This document shows, piece after piece, positions 9,517 through 17,858 of a DNA stretch of 26,009 bases. This DNA is from Cristatella mucedo (Eukaryota > Bryozoa > Phylactolaemata > Cristatellidae), in the NCBI GenBank assembly GCA_009760855.2, contig WPIO01000312.1, positions 75,001 through 101,009 on the forward strand. The letters are read 5' to 3'. The notes under the pieces were generated by a model, which saw nothing but the letters and a program-made list of their open reading frames with translations, did not search any database and was not told the origin of the DNA. Both the position numbers and the translations under genes were made by a program. Numbering within the stretch: position 1 is the stretch's first letter; each line of letters starts with the position of its first letter.

Positions 9517-10416
9517 TTACTTTGAAATTTCTATTGTTACAACTACATCACTAATAATACTTACAGGATTTCCATTTTGATCTGTTAAAATTATCTTAAA
9601 ACTACTTATTCCATCTATATCTCCTCGTGTTAGTAAATATAATACATTAGGAATAAGTAGATCAACCTTTTCACCTGGACTAATATAATCAATATCTATA
9701 ATATGTAAAGATGTATATTGCTCTAAGAATCCTTTTTTTCTTTCTAAATAATTCTTAAAAGGATCAACCAAATCACAATCAACACTTATCCATCGTATTC
9801 CTTTATTGTCTGGTAATATCATTTTATTCCATGCTTTAAATATTCCAGCAAAGTACATTGCTTTTTTCTATTGCTTCGTAAGGTGTTCCACCTACAAGGG
9901 CACTATCAAATGTTCCTTGTTGATTTGAATTAAAACCAAGAGTATCACCAATAGAATTTACAGCTGTATTAGGATTGCTTTCAAGAAAACAACATAATCA
10001 CCAACTACTTGCATTAGTATTCTATCATCTGTATCAACACTAAATTTGATACCTGTACTATTTCTTTTAGTAGTATCATAAAATACACTAACTGTTGACG
10101 TTGTTGGACCACTTGGAGCAACAATGGTTTTTGGTTGTGGATCTGATAATGCTTTATTTAGTGCAGCAGTTATTTTATTTGAATCATGATACCCAGGAGC
10201 AATTGTAATATATGCAGCAGACACATCAGTCATAGACCACTTAAACCAAAGTTTATCGTTTATATCTTTAAGTATATTTAATACTACTTTATTAGTATAA
10301 GTGAATTCTACTCTACGCAATCCAATTTTATTATAACCTGAATCAGATTCAATCATAAGAGGTGGATATAATGTTTTTGATTCTGAACTACTAGTTCCAG
10401 TTAATCTTATTGACAT
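9517..10416 (-). pseudogene. Minor capsid/penton-like protein, copy B
   Basis: Starts at ATG 10416 after AATATAGAAAA; that motif overlaps the TAA stop of the upstream paralogue. The N-terminal 145 codons contain YITIAPGYHDSNKITAALNK and GIKFSVDTDDRILMQV. A shift near 9985 moves to a frame reading TAVNSIGDTLGFNSN and GTFDSALVGGTPYEAIE. A second shift in a six-A run near 9868 leads to the last 113 codons, ending KIILTDQNGNPV and TIEISK (TAA at 9517). The 'PG-Y...IN/IT...LGF' core and the 'TDQNGNP' C-terminal strand are shared with the neighbouring gene 10426-11291, so the two are paralogues. The order and size (about 300 residues) match the vertex or minor capsid proteins of Polinton/adintovirus elements. 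The structural role is inferred from family and location. Confidence 0.62.
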
Positions 10417-10425
10417 TTTTCTATA

Positions 10426-11291
10426 TTAAACTTCAAGAACTTCTATAGAAACTGGAATATTTTGAGAATTAAAATCTAATAGATTTTGGTTTTGATCAGT
10501 AATAGTAATTACTATATCAGATATAGAGTAATTCGCAACATTATGATATTCAATAGTTTTTGGTTCATAAACCATCAAATTCCACGAATAAGCATCATAA
10601 GGAAAACTAGCGAATACTTGTGATTCTTTTCCATTTATAAAACTAGTTCCACTAGCAACCATATTACAATTTACAACTATACAATCAATATTAGTAACAA
10701 ATACTTCATTCTCAGAATTAACCTTAGTGTTAGGTGTACAAACAACGGGTGTAATATCAGGATACATCTTTGCAAAGTCAGCAGTTGAAAGTGTTGTATA
10801 AGCAGCAGAAGTAAATCCTAACATAGTAGAAAGAGTAGATTTAAATGCAAGGAATGACCACCCAACAGGTAATTTAATCCATGAGTTTGAAGTTGCAGTA
10901 TCAAGACCTATTTGAAACTTATCAGTTGTTGCTCCAGATTGTGTAATTGAATTATTAATTATATCAGCAATTCCAAGATTTATATCATCAGTTGTACCAC
11001 CATATATTCCAGGACTTAATTTAATAGTTTGTTCTGAACCACCAGTAACTCTATAAGAAAAATTATCATTAGTTTCAGTTATATTTCTATAGAGTTAGTT
11101 GCAGCGAATTTCTTAAAGCAAATCTTAAAGTTTTTGCCTCTTAATAATATTGGAGTATTAACCCTAGCTCTGATTGCATTAGTAGTTCCAGTTATATTGA
11201 AAACGTATCCTTTTTTACTTGCTTGACTAGTTTTTCTAATACTTTCAAGATTATTTAATATATCACTAGCAATTTTTACCAAGTCACTCAT
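10426..11291 (-). pseudogene. Minor capsid/penton-like protein, copy A
   Basis: ATG 11291 follows TATAATATATAGAA. The first 70 codons (VFNITGTTNAIRARVNTPIL) end at a TAA caused by a one-base shift near 11085. The rest of the gene, open from there, reads IKLSPGIYGGTTDDINLG, WIKLPVGWSFLAF, TMLGFTSAAYTTLS and a C-terminal DIVITITDQNQNLLDF...SIEVLEV to TAA at 10426. About 288 codons if continuous. It shares core and C-terminal motifs with copy B (9517-10416), indicating an ancient tandem duplication. Expected fold: beta-sandwich capsid protein; which copy would be the penton is not decidable from sequence alone. Its stop codon lies within the promoter motif of copy B, a sign of tight genome packing. 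Confidence 0.62.
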
Positions 11292-11316
11292 TTCTATATA
11301 TTATATAAAATATTGT

Positions 11317-12281
11317 TTATCTTTGCAACATATTTTTTGGTACTTTTCGAGATGAAGCGAGATAATCAACAGCAGAACTTACTGAAGGTAACACACCTCT
11401 ATTTCCAGCAGCAAGTTCACTTAACCATACATCAAGTTTATCAAGTACTTCTTTTTCAGATTTTACAAACAATAGAACTATCTCTATTCCTTTTCCAGTG
11501 TAAGTAAGATAACTATAAATAACATTTTCTACAGGTTTTCTTGATTCCAAAGCTCTCAACTGTGAAAGTAGAAATATAGTGTCAGAATTAAATGATTCTT
11601 TACTATCTACTCTAATATTTTCTATAGCATTTCTTACTGTATCAGATACTTTGGATTTTATTTTATCAAGTAAATATTTTTTATTTTCTTTTAGAGTATC
11701 AGTTTCAGATTCTTGAACAACAGGTTCAGTTTGAACAACCTTTGCCTTTTTAATCCTCTTACTAGGTCTCTTACCAGTTGAAGGATTAACATTAAGACGC
11801 TCTGCAATTCCCTTTTGAAGTGAATCAATTGCTTCTCTTATTTCCGGTTAGCAGCATTTGCTTTAGCTTGATTTGCAATAGCTACAGCTTTTTTTAGGTT
11901 TTCCTTCGGCAATAGCAGCAAATCCTTTTTTTTACTATTATAGAAATATCTACTGGTGTTTTATACTCTTAACATTTTTTTAGCTTGTTTCTGTTCTTCC
12001 ATTTTAACTGCAAGTGAAGGTCTAATTCTCTTTAATTTACTAATAACAATATTACCAGAGTTATCAGTTGATTTCTCTATTGCACGTTCATTTAGTTCAT
12101 GTTCAACTCTATCTCTTGCTTGCATTTCTTCTTCAATCCTTTGCATCTCTTGAGCATTATCAAGTATTTCAGCAACACGTAAACTTTCTAAATTAACAAG
12201 TTTATTCTCTAAATCTATTGCTTCTTGAACACTTCCTTTGTAAGATCTGTTCTTACTCGCATATATTCAACCATTAATCAT
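11317..12281 (-). pseudogene. Large helical/charged protein, several frameshifts
   Basis: ATG 12281 follows AATATAGGAGAAA and lies 12 bases after the ATPase stop. The fifth codon is TGA (12267-12269). The frame then reads a coiled-coil segment (EAIDLENKLVNLESLRVAEI, EEEMQARDRVEHELNERAIE) to 11961. Between 11970 and 11830 at least four small shifts in A-runs scatter an Ala/Lys-rich linker (AKANAAN). From about 11843 to the TAA at 11317 one frame is open: a basic patch (KRPSKRIKKAK), then helices (YLLDKIKSKVSDTVRNAI) and a globular end (VIYSYLTYTGKGIEIVLLF). Expected size is about 320 residues. No family is recognised. Location between ATPase and minor capsid genes suggests a virion or DNA-associated protein; function is unknown. 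Confidence 0.55.
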
Positions 12282-12293
12282 TTTCTCCTATAT

Positions 12294-12963
12294 TCAATTA
12301 AAAATACTTATTAATTGTTTACCTGAACTATCTACTGACCAAAATCTACCTTCATCTTCAGTTTTAGTTAGATCAATAACACAATAACTATATCTTTTCC
12401 TTGTACAGGAGTTTACCCATTATCTAAATTGTTTCTTATCAATATCACCAAAATATGAATCACGAATATATTCTATATCAGTATTATTCTGTTTAAAGAT
12501 TATTATCGTGTTTATATTGTTTCTTATTTCTCTTCTAGGAATATTAGTAAATCCTTGAGCAAGATAAAATATATTCAAACCTTTATGTCTTCCTCTGGTA
12601 AAATAATCTAATATCTTAAATTGATCTTCTGTCATCAAATCATCTAATACAACAACATTCTTGCAATTTTTGTATGAATCAACTTCTGGCATTGACTCAA
12701 TTCCATTAACCCAAACAAATGCAGGCTTTTCTTTAGTCATTGACATAAGACCACGATATAACCTTTTGATCTAAACTTGAAGCAATAATAGTACAAGTAT
12801 CATAATTAACTTTTCCATAAAATATCCAATTCATTACTAACTGAGATTTACCTGTTCCACTTGGTCCAAGAACTAATGATCTAATTGGTACTTTAGGTAA
12901 AGGTTCTTTATGTCCAATATCCACATCTTGTCCAAAATTGAATGGTTTAACTTGCAAAGACAT
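12294..12963 (-). pseudogene. A32/FtsK-like genome-packaging ATPase
   Basis: ATG 12963 follows TATAATATAGAAAAA. Walker A is VLGPSGTGKSQ (residues about 32-42). Walker B is NVVVLDDLM. A downstream sensor-like region reads IFYLAQGFTNIPRREI followed by an Asn/Ile-rich strand, the arrangement of viral A32-type packaging ATPases. A one-base shift near 12757 separates the Walker A part from the Walker B part. A TAA at 12420-12422 interrupts the same frame, which goes on through a Cys/Arg-containing tail (SCTRKRYSYCVID) to a TGA at 12294-12296. Total about 223 codons, the normal size. The family role is to pump or sort DNA into the capsid using ATP. The key ATPase residues remain, but the gene is broken. 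Confidence 0.83.
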
Positions 12964-12984
12964 TTTTTCTATATTATAATAGAT
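12964..12984. promoter_or_regulatory. Divergent promoter between ATPase and zinc-ribbon gene
   Basis: Only 21 bases separate the two start codons. The sequence reads TTTTTCTATATTATAATAGAT, giving TATAATATAGAAAAAATG for the minus-strand ATPase and TATTATAATAGATATG for the plus-strand gene, so one TATA-like core appears to serve both directions. Confidence 0.55.
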
Positions 12985-13434
12985 ATGGAAACATATTGTT
13001 TGAAGTGTAAAAAACAAACTGATACAATTCATGAAGAGTATGTAGAAGTAGATAGTACGAAAGGAATGAGAGGGATGCTTAAAGGTATTTGTACTATTTG
13101 TGATAACAAGAAGTCAAAGTTTGTTAAGTTGAGATCTGATTCAACAACAGTAGGTACAGGAAGAATGCAAAACAAATCTGGATCTGGAAGAATGCAAAAC
13201 AAATCTGGATCTGGAAGAATACAAAACAAATCTGGATCTGGAAGAATACAAAACAAATCTGGAGAATCTGTTCCAACTCCTGCTTTATTTTCTGCAATAT
13301 CAAATGCACTTAGTAAAAAGTTCTCTGGTAGTAAAGAAAGATATAGTGGTTCTGGTAATAAAGAACAAATGATTGAAGAACTAAAAAAGACTATTGAACA
13401 ATTAAAAAAAAGTAAAATCATCACCCTTGACTGA
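12985..13434 (+). CDS. DUF5679-like zinc-ribbon protein with internal repeats
   Basis: ATG 12985 to TGA 13432-13434, 149 residues, intact. The N-terminal ~45 residues form a zinc ribbon with two Cys-x2-Cys pairs (YCLKCKKQT and ICTICDNKKSKFVK), matching the DUF5679 pattern seen in Polinton-like elements and some large DNA viruses. Then four copies of a 9-residue unit GRMQNKSGS / GRIQNKSGS (13159-13264) make a flexible basic linker. A hydrophobic helix (PALFSAISNALSKKFSG) and a C-terminal coiled coil (MIEELKKTIEQLKKSK) follow. Likely a nucleic-acid-binding or virion core protein; function unproven. It shares a 21-base divergent promoter with the packaging ATPase, and its stop overlaps the start region of the protease gene. 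Confidence 0.72.
   Translation: METYCLKCKKQTDTIHEEYVEVDSTKGMRGMLKGICTICDNKKSKFVKLRSDSTTVGTGRMQNKSGSGRMQNKSGSGRIQNKSGSGRIQNKSGESVPTPALFSAISNALSKKFSGSKERYSGSGNKEQMIEELKKTIEQLKKSKIITLD
13159..13264 (+). repeat. 27-base in-frame tandem repeat, four units
   Basis: Units start at 13159, 13186, 13213 and 13240; the last is 25 bases before it diverges. Units 1-2 have ATG and units 3-4 have ATA at the same codon, giving Met or Ile. The near identity points to recent slippage or duplication inside the zinc-ribbon gene. Confidence 0.9.
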
Positions 13435-13763
13435 TATAGAAATAAATAATTATATAAAAGAATTAGATATAAAGAATTGTAGAGGTGTGTTTGCAAGAGA
13501 TGAACTAACAAAACCATTAAGAAATGAATGTCTTATTTGTAATACTGGTGATTCACAAAAAGCAATATATCATTGGGTAGCACTTAAAAAAGAAGGAAAC
13601 AAATGTTTTTACTTTGTTTGATTCATTTGGTGCACCAACAATGCCAGAAGTAATAAAATATTTTGGTGTTATACCAACATTTCAGACGTTTAAGCTACAA
13701 GAATACAATCAAACAGATTGTGGAAGAAGGTGTCTAATCTTCTTAAAATTGATACAAGAATAG
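13427..13763 (+). pseudogene. Adenain-like cysteine protease (virion maturation)
   Basis: The frame holds the conserved order of the adenovirus/Polinton protease: NCRGVFARDEL, then the catalytic His in IYHWVALKK, the acidic residue in DSFGAP, and the nucleophile Cys in NQTDCGRRCLIFL, ending with TAG at 13761-13763. A small shift near 13617-13623 separates the His part from the Asp/Cys part. There is no ATG: the frame could start at TTG 13427, but the viral start motif TGATATAGAAA points to ATA 13442-13444, suggesting ATG has mutated to ATA. About 105-112 residues, close to other elements of this type. The family cleaves capsid precursors during particle maturation. The catalytic set is visible but the gene is not intact. 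Confidence 0.8.
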
Positions 13764-13825
13764 GATTTTTGATTGACAATGGAATTATTAATTTAATTTA
13801 AACATTTTCTTTTCCTTGTATAGAA

Positions 13826-14323
13826 ATGGAAACGGAGAATACAAAATTCGTTGTACTCGAAAATGCTGCAGTCGTAATTCCTAAAGGAAAACAACCACGT
13901 ATTCACATTGAAGAGAAAATTAGTAAAGATTCTAAGCCTTACTTCAATGCATGGATGTATATTACAGAAGATATGAGACATGTACTTGAAGAAATTGCTA
14001 ATAGAGCAAGTATGAAACTTGAATTTAGTGGTTATGATATGAGTGCTCGTTTAACTATTGGTATAAGAGGTGCATTTGGCAATAAACCAAGTATATTCTT
14101 TGATCAAAAGAATAAAAAAATTAAATTTACCAGTGTTGCTGAAATAATTCAAAAGTTTGGTAATGATTTTGCTGTTACTGGAATTCTAGACGGTTCATAT
14201 GTGACTAAAGATACTTGTAATTCTGAAGAAAGACTTAGTATTAGATTGAAGATTGATCAAGTTAAATTTTATAGTATAGATAAAAACCAATCACAGAATA
14301 AATTCAATCTTGCAGATTATTAG
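13826..14323 (+). CDS. Conserved-looking viral protein, possibly ssDNA-binding
   Basis: ATG 13826 follows TGTATAGAA, the viral start motif. 165 residues, intact, TAG stop. It contains a long amphipathic region (EDMRHVLEEIANRASMKLEF), a strand-rich part (SARLTIGIRGAFGNKPSIFF) and a helical part (TSVAEIIQKFGNDFAVTG). No signal peptide or membrane segment. I do not firmly recognise the family. The length, the mixed beta/alpha pattern and the presence of a recombination-type exonuclease in the same element make a single-stranded DNA-binding or annealing protein possible, but that is a guess. It is one of the best-preserved long frames in the element. Confidence 0.65.
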   Translation: METENTKFVVLENAAVVIPKGKQPRIHIEEKISKDSKPYFNAWMYITEDMRHVLEEIANRASMKLEFSGYDMSARLTIGIRGAFGNKPSIFFDQKNKKIKFTSVAEIIQKFGNDFAVTGILDGSYVTKDTCNSEERLSIRLKIDQVKFYSIDKNQSQNKFNLADY

Positions 14324-14370
14324 ATACTAAAAACACTTATAAAATAAACATAAAACAAAACAAAAAATTA

Positions 14371-15139
14371 TTATATCTTTTTTTTACTTATAGATAACAT
14401 CTTATCAACAAGAGTTTTAGCATAATTAGTTATCTTACTAATACTTGTTGGATTAGATACTTTATCTTTTAAGAATTTCATTGCAAACTTGCTATCAAGA
14501 ATATGAGCACCAATGCCAAGACCAAGTTTGGCCTTTGCAGCCATAATTGCTGCAACAGTTTTAGCATCTTCTCTAACTTAAGCTGCTTGTTTTAGGGTCA
14601 AGTGCAATCCTAGAAGCACTCTCAGCAAGAACAAGATCTGATAAATTTCTCATTCCTGTTCTCCTGGGTTCAGGATCATTTGAAGTCTCTATGTAAAGAC
14701 TATCGTGAACTAATGCAGCTCTGTCAAGGGTATTTACTCCCTCGTATCCCTCGTCTAAACGTTTTCTAAACTTGGTTCCTGGTCCTGCAAAGCTGTAAGA
14801 TCCAGTATTATTGAATGAACCTCCAGGAACAAATTCACTCTTTTCGTCTTTCGGTAATTTCATATGAAAATCTCTTCCTCCAGATAATTTATTTATTATA
14901 TCCACGATACCACTTCCAATTTATCTATTTGCTCTTATTTTTTTAAAAGAAACATTCAATTGCAACCCAATACCTTTTGCTTTACTTTTTTCTATTTTGT
15001 TTAGCTGTGTATTAGTTACAAGTAAAGAAACAGATCCTGCCAGATCTCGATGTTTCAATCTGATTGAGATAGGCTCCATTGATTTGTGTATTTGTTTTAC
15101 TTGATTACTAGATAATGCAAGTCTTACTTCTTTATACAT
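14371..15139 (-). pseudogene. pX-like basic region fused to phospholipase A2-like domain
   Basis: ATG 15139 follows TTATATAGAAAT. The first 72 codons are basic (MYKEVRLALSSNQVKQIHKS, then NTQLNKIEKSKAKGIGL), like the small core-type N-terminus found in Polinton elements. An in-frame TAA at 14921-14923 follows, then the same frame continues into a PLA2-like domain: SYSFAGPGTKFRKRL (calcium-loop-like) and LDRAALVHDSLY with the catalytic His-Asp pair. A one-base loss near 14590 and a TAA just after it precede the C-terminal helical tail (KLGLGIGAHILDSKFAM), ending in tandem TAA at 14371. Intact length would be about 255 residues. In related viruses PLA2-like virion domains help escape from endosomes; here it is inferred only from motifs, and the gene is broken at three points. 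Confidence 0.76.
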
Positions 15140-15194
15140 ATTTCTATATAATAATAATTATTTTAAACAGATTAAAAATATTATATAAGAAAAA
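15140..15194. promoter_or_regulatory. Divergent intergenic region, PLA2-like and HNH genes
   Basis: 55 bases between two start codons. It holds TATATAGAAAT toward the minus-strand gene and ATTATATAAGAAAAA toward the plus-strand gene, both versions of the viral start motif, with AT-only sequence between them. Confidence 0.5.
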
Positions 15195-15761
15195 ATGTCA
15201 ATGGATGAAGTTGATTCATTGCGTGAGAAAGAAAGAGTTAATGAGTTGCTTGCTTATAATGTATTCAGTGGAAAATTCACAAATAAGACAAATCGTGGTG
15301 ACTCTGCAATAATTGGTGAAGAATCTGGAACAATCAATCAAAATGGTTACAGACAAATAGCGATTGATGGAAAATCCTATTATGCTCTTAGGTTAGGTTT
15401 TTTAATAGTCACTGGTAGAATTCCTTTGCATGAGATTGACCATATTGATGGAAATAAATTAAATAATAGTTTTAATAATTTACGTCAAGCAATTCGATCA
15501 GAAAATAATAGAAATAAAGGTTTAAGAAAAAATAGCACATCAAAATATGTTGGTGTTAGTTTTAAAAAGAGAGAAAATAAATATGAAGCATATATTAGAA
15601 TAGATTATCATAAATATCATATAGGTTTATTCGATTGAGACGTTGATGCTGCTGTTGCAAGAGACTTGATGGCAATACAGCTCCGTCTAGAATTCACACG
15701 TCTAAACTCTACTTATACTTTAACAGATGATAACAAATCAGTTCGCTACACGGATTTTTAA
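15195..15761 (+). pseudogene. HNH-AP2 homing-type endonuclease
   Basis: ATG 15195. Residues about 60-115 carry an HNH motif: LHEIDHIDGNKLNNSFNNLR followed by an Asn-rich helix. An AP2 DNA-binding domain follows (KYVGVSFKKRENKYEAYIRI). A TGA at 15636-15638 cuts the AP2 domain; the same frame continues (DVDAAVARDLMAI) to TAA at 15759-15761, overlapping the convergent gene's stop by four bases. About 188 codons. Such HNH-AP2 proteins are usually mobile homing endonucleases of phages and DNA viruses. It is a plus-strand gene between two minus-strand genes, as expected for a selfish insert. The nuclease residues are intact; only the DNA-binding tail is interrupted. Confidence 0.8.
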
Positions 15762-16862
15762 TTACTACATCTTTGTTTTAATTCAACCAACAACTTTTTA
15801 ACCTCTCGATCAATTTCTTCTGGTGTTTTCCCTTGTTTGTAAAGAGTGCTTAACAACATTGGTGACTCAGCCTTATAATTACACGTTTTCTTACCACCAA
15901 CAGTAGATGCTTCTACTTGTTTCGTATCTTTTTTTGATTCCTGAGAATAATCAACTCCTCCGCTTTCTACAAGTGCTCTTCCTTGATCTTGATAATCTAA
16001 TCGATTTCTTACTTCTTCTCTTTGTAATTTACTTGATAAATCAAAATCAACTCCACGATCAAGTGCTTTTACCATTTGTTTCAAATCATTTATTGCATTT
16101 CTTAGTCTTTCACATTGCAAAGTTAGTGCATTCATTCTTTCTTCATGGGTTTCCATAGGTGGACTTTTACCAGTAAACATAGTTTGAACCACTAACTTTT
16201 TTATTAGACTTGCAACAGCTACTGCTATTGAATGTCCAGAACACCTCAAATAATTGAAGCAATTAATCCAACAAGTGCTGGGATTGCAGGTAGAAAACCT
16301 CCTGATCTCACTTCTAAAAAGTTCTTACTCCAAGTTTTAGGATCTAACTGCGAGCTATCCCAATTCACTTCTTGTCCAAATACCTCACTTAAATATTCTT
16401 TTGGATTCCATTGCCAAGGCTAATAATCTTTTTCTGCAGCAAGTAAAACATCATTAATTGCAAGACCTATTTCTAGTGATTCAATCGTCTTTTGCGATCC
16501 TTCTTTTTTTCTGACATTGTCTTCCAGAATACTTGACCGTATTTACCACTAGTAATATCATCTACTATTCCTTTTATAAAAAGACTTAGGTCAACTATTC
16601 CTGTAGAACCTGATAAGAATCCACCTAAAACTTTTGTTCCAGCTTCAATAACTTTAAGAGACTGCACGACTTTAGGAACAGCTGTAGCTATCTTTTCAGA
16701 TGCTTGTAATGATAATCTTGCTGCTAATTTAGGAATAGGTTTTGTTAAAACTTTTTCACCTACATTTGTTGCAGTCTTAACACCCTCTAACACTTCTTTA
16801 GTTGTTTTGATTCCTCCTTTAAAATCTGAAACACCTTTGCCTCTCTTTGCTTTTTTCGGCAT
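15758..16862 (-). pseudogene. Probable membrane-active virion protein, multiply broken
   Basis: ATG 16862. The N-terminal 125 codons are basic then Ala/Val-rich (MPKKAKRGKGVSDFKGG, KVLGGFLSGSTGIVDL). A shift near 16482, a TAG at 16420-16422, a TGA at 16246-16248 and a further shift close by separate the next piece (PWQWNPKEYLSEVF and the hydrophobic GGFLPAIPALVGLIASII). The last 150 codons form helices (ERMNALTLQCERLRNAINDL) with an acidic/Lys tail (TPEEIDREVKKLLVELKQ), TAA at 15758. About 365 codons in total. A hydrophobic segment of about 18 residues next to amphipathic helices suits a membrane-interacting capsid protein, but I recognise no family. It shares a 10-base divergent promoter with fibre A. 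Confidence 0.55.
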
Positions 16863-16872
16863 ATATTATATA
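16863..16872. promoter_or_regulatory. 10-base divergent promoter
   Basis: The start codons of the minus-strand gene (16862) and the plus-strand fibre gene (16873) are separated by only ATATTATATA. A near-symmetrical TATATAAT-type core must serve both directions, and the RNA start points would have to lie at or inside the coding regions. Confidence 0.5.
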
Positions 16873-17853
16873 ATGAAAAAAGTTTGAAAAGTCAATGGTA
16901 ATATTTAGACTAATCTTGATGCAAATAATTTTTACTTACTATTCTATTGCGTATCACTTTGCAGCAAATGTAAAGCGCCTAGAAAGAGATTAAGTTCTCT
17001 GAGGGCGCTTTATCAAGTGCAATATTATTATTATTATTATTATTATAATAGAATAACTAACTTAGGATTTCCTGTTAACAGTGATGATGCTGTAAGATTA
17101 GATTATGCTCTTACTTAAAGCGCTGGTAACAATGTTATTAGTAATCCTTCAGGAGAAATAGCAAAAGTATCAGCTCTAACTGATTTGTTACATTAAAAAG
17201 ATGCTGGAATGAAATCACAATTGAATTGTAAAAATGTTGTTGGGATATCTGGTAACTCTGCTGATAGAACTGTATACTCAGATTTAAGACCATATAAAGT
17301 AATAAACTATGGATTACTTAAAACTATGACAGCAGTATTTTAAGGTAAAGCAATGGCAAGTATTGACATGGGAAATAAGAATATTATGAATGTAAAAGTT
17401 TCTTATGTAGCCTCAAAACAATATGTTGATACCAATAAACAAGTAACATTTAGCTACTTAGGTTTGAATGATACTTATCCAAGTATATTCTATCTTGATA
17501 TGTTGGGTCTTAATATTACTGCTAATGGAAGTACAGGAAATGAATTTCAACCTCAACACATTACACCTGGTGATATACCTGCTGTTTCAGCTACTGGAAA
17601 AATCATAGCCTACAATACTAATTTTAAAACATTCTTTTCAGGAGTGTTACCTAATTTTAGCATGGTATCTAACATTATGTATGCAACTAATAAAGCTAAT
17701 TCCTATTTAGAATTAACTAGTGATAATACTTATGGAGTAAGTGGTACAGTAGTTTTGATAATTAACATTGATGGGACATGTAGATATGCTATTGATAAGT
17801 TTACAGTTGCTAGTGGAATTACTTCTATAGATTCTATTGTTAGTATTGTATAG
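16873..17853 (+). pseudogene. Fibre-like protein A with C-terminal head, interrupted by LINE
   Basis: ATG 16873; the frame has TGA at 16885-16887 and TAG at 16906-16908, then a LINE remnant (about 16938-17046). After it the same phase continues with a stalk repeat (NRITNLGFPVNSDDAVRLDY), TAA at 17116, 17194 and 17341, another stalk unit (IDMGNKNIMNVKVSYVASKQ) and an uninterrupted C-terminal domain of about 140 residues rich in beta strands (VVLIINIDGTCRYAID), stop TAG at 17851-17853. The stalk repeats are typical of trimeric attachment fibres, and the last domain is probably the receptor-binding head. The stop codon is part of the start motif of the next fibre gene. All five stops lie in one frame, consistent with C-to-T decay of Gln/Arg codons. 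Confidence 0.65.
16938..17046 (+). mobile_element. Short L2-type LINE 3' fragment in fibre gene A
   Basis: The segment containing TTTGCAGCAAATGTAAAGCG and CTCTGAGGGCGCTTTATCAA matches, in opposite orientation, the 3' UTR end of the LINE at 4033-4130. It ends in an ATT microsatellite (about 17022-17046). This is a severely 5'-truncated insertion (about 110 bases). Viral fibre sequence resumes at once with AATAGAATAACT. A short AATAAT-like duplication may flank it, but the AT-rich context makes that uncertain. Confidence 0.78.
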
Positions 17854-17858
17854 AAATG
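17846..17858 (+). promoter_or_regulatory. Viral start motif between fibre A and fibre B
   Basis: TTGTATAGAAATG: the TAG of the motif is the stop codon of fibre A and the ATG starts fibre B, leaving two bases between the genes. Confidence 0.55.

Noticed and set aside
13159-13264. CRISPR-like array
   Set aside because: The 27-base units are directly adjacent without spacers and encode an in-frame peptide repeat.
13029-13517. Long minus-strand frame opposite the zinc-ribbon gene
   Set aside because: It is the shadow of the repeat-containing gene; its Phe/Leu/Cys-rich repeats are the reverse complement of the 27-base units.
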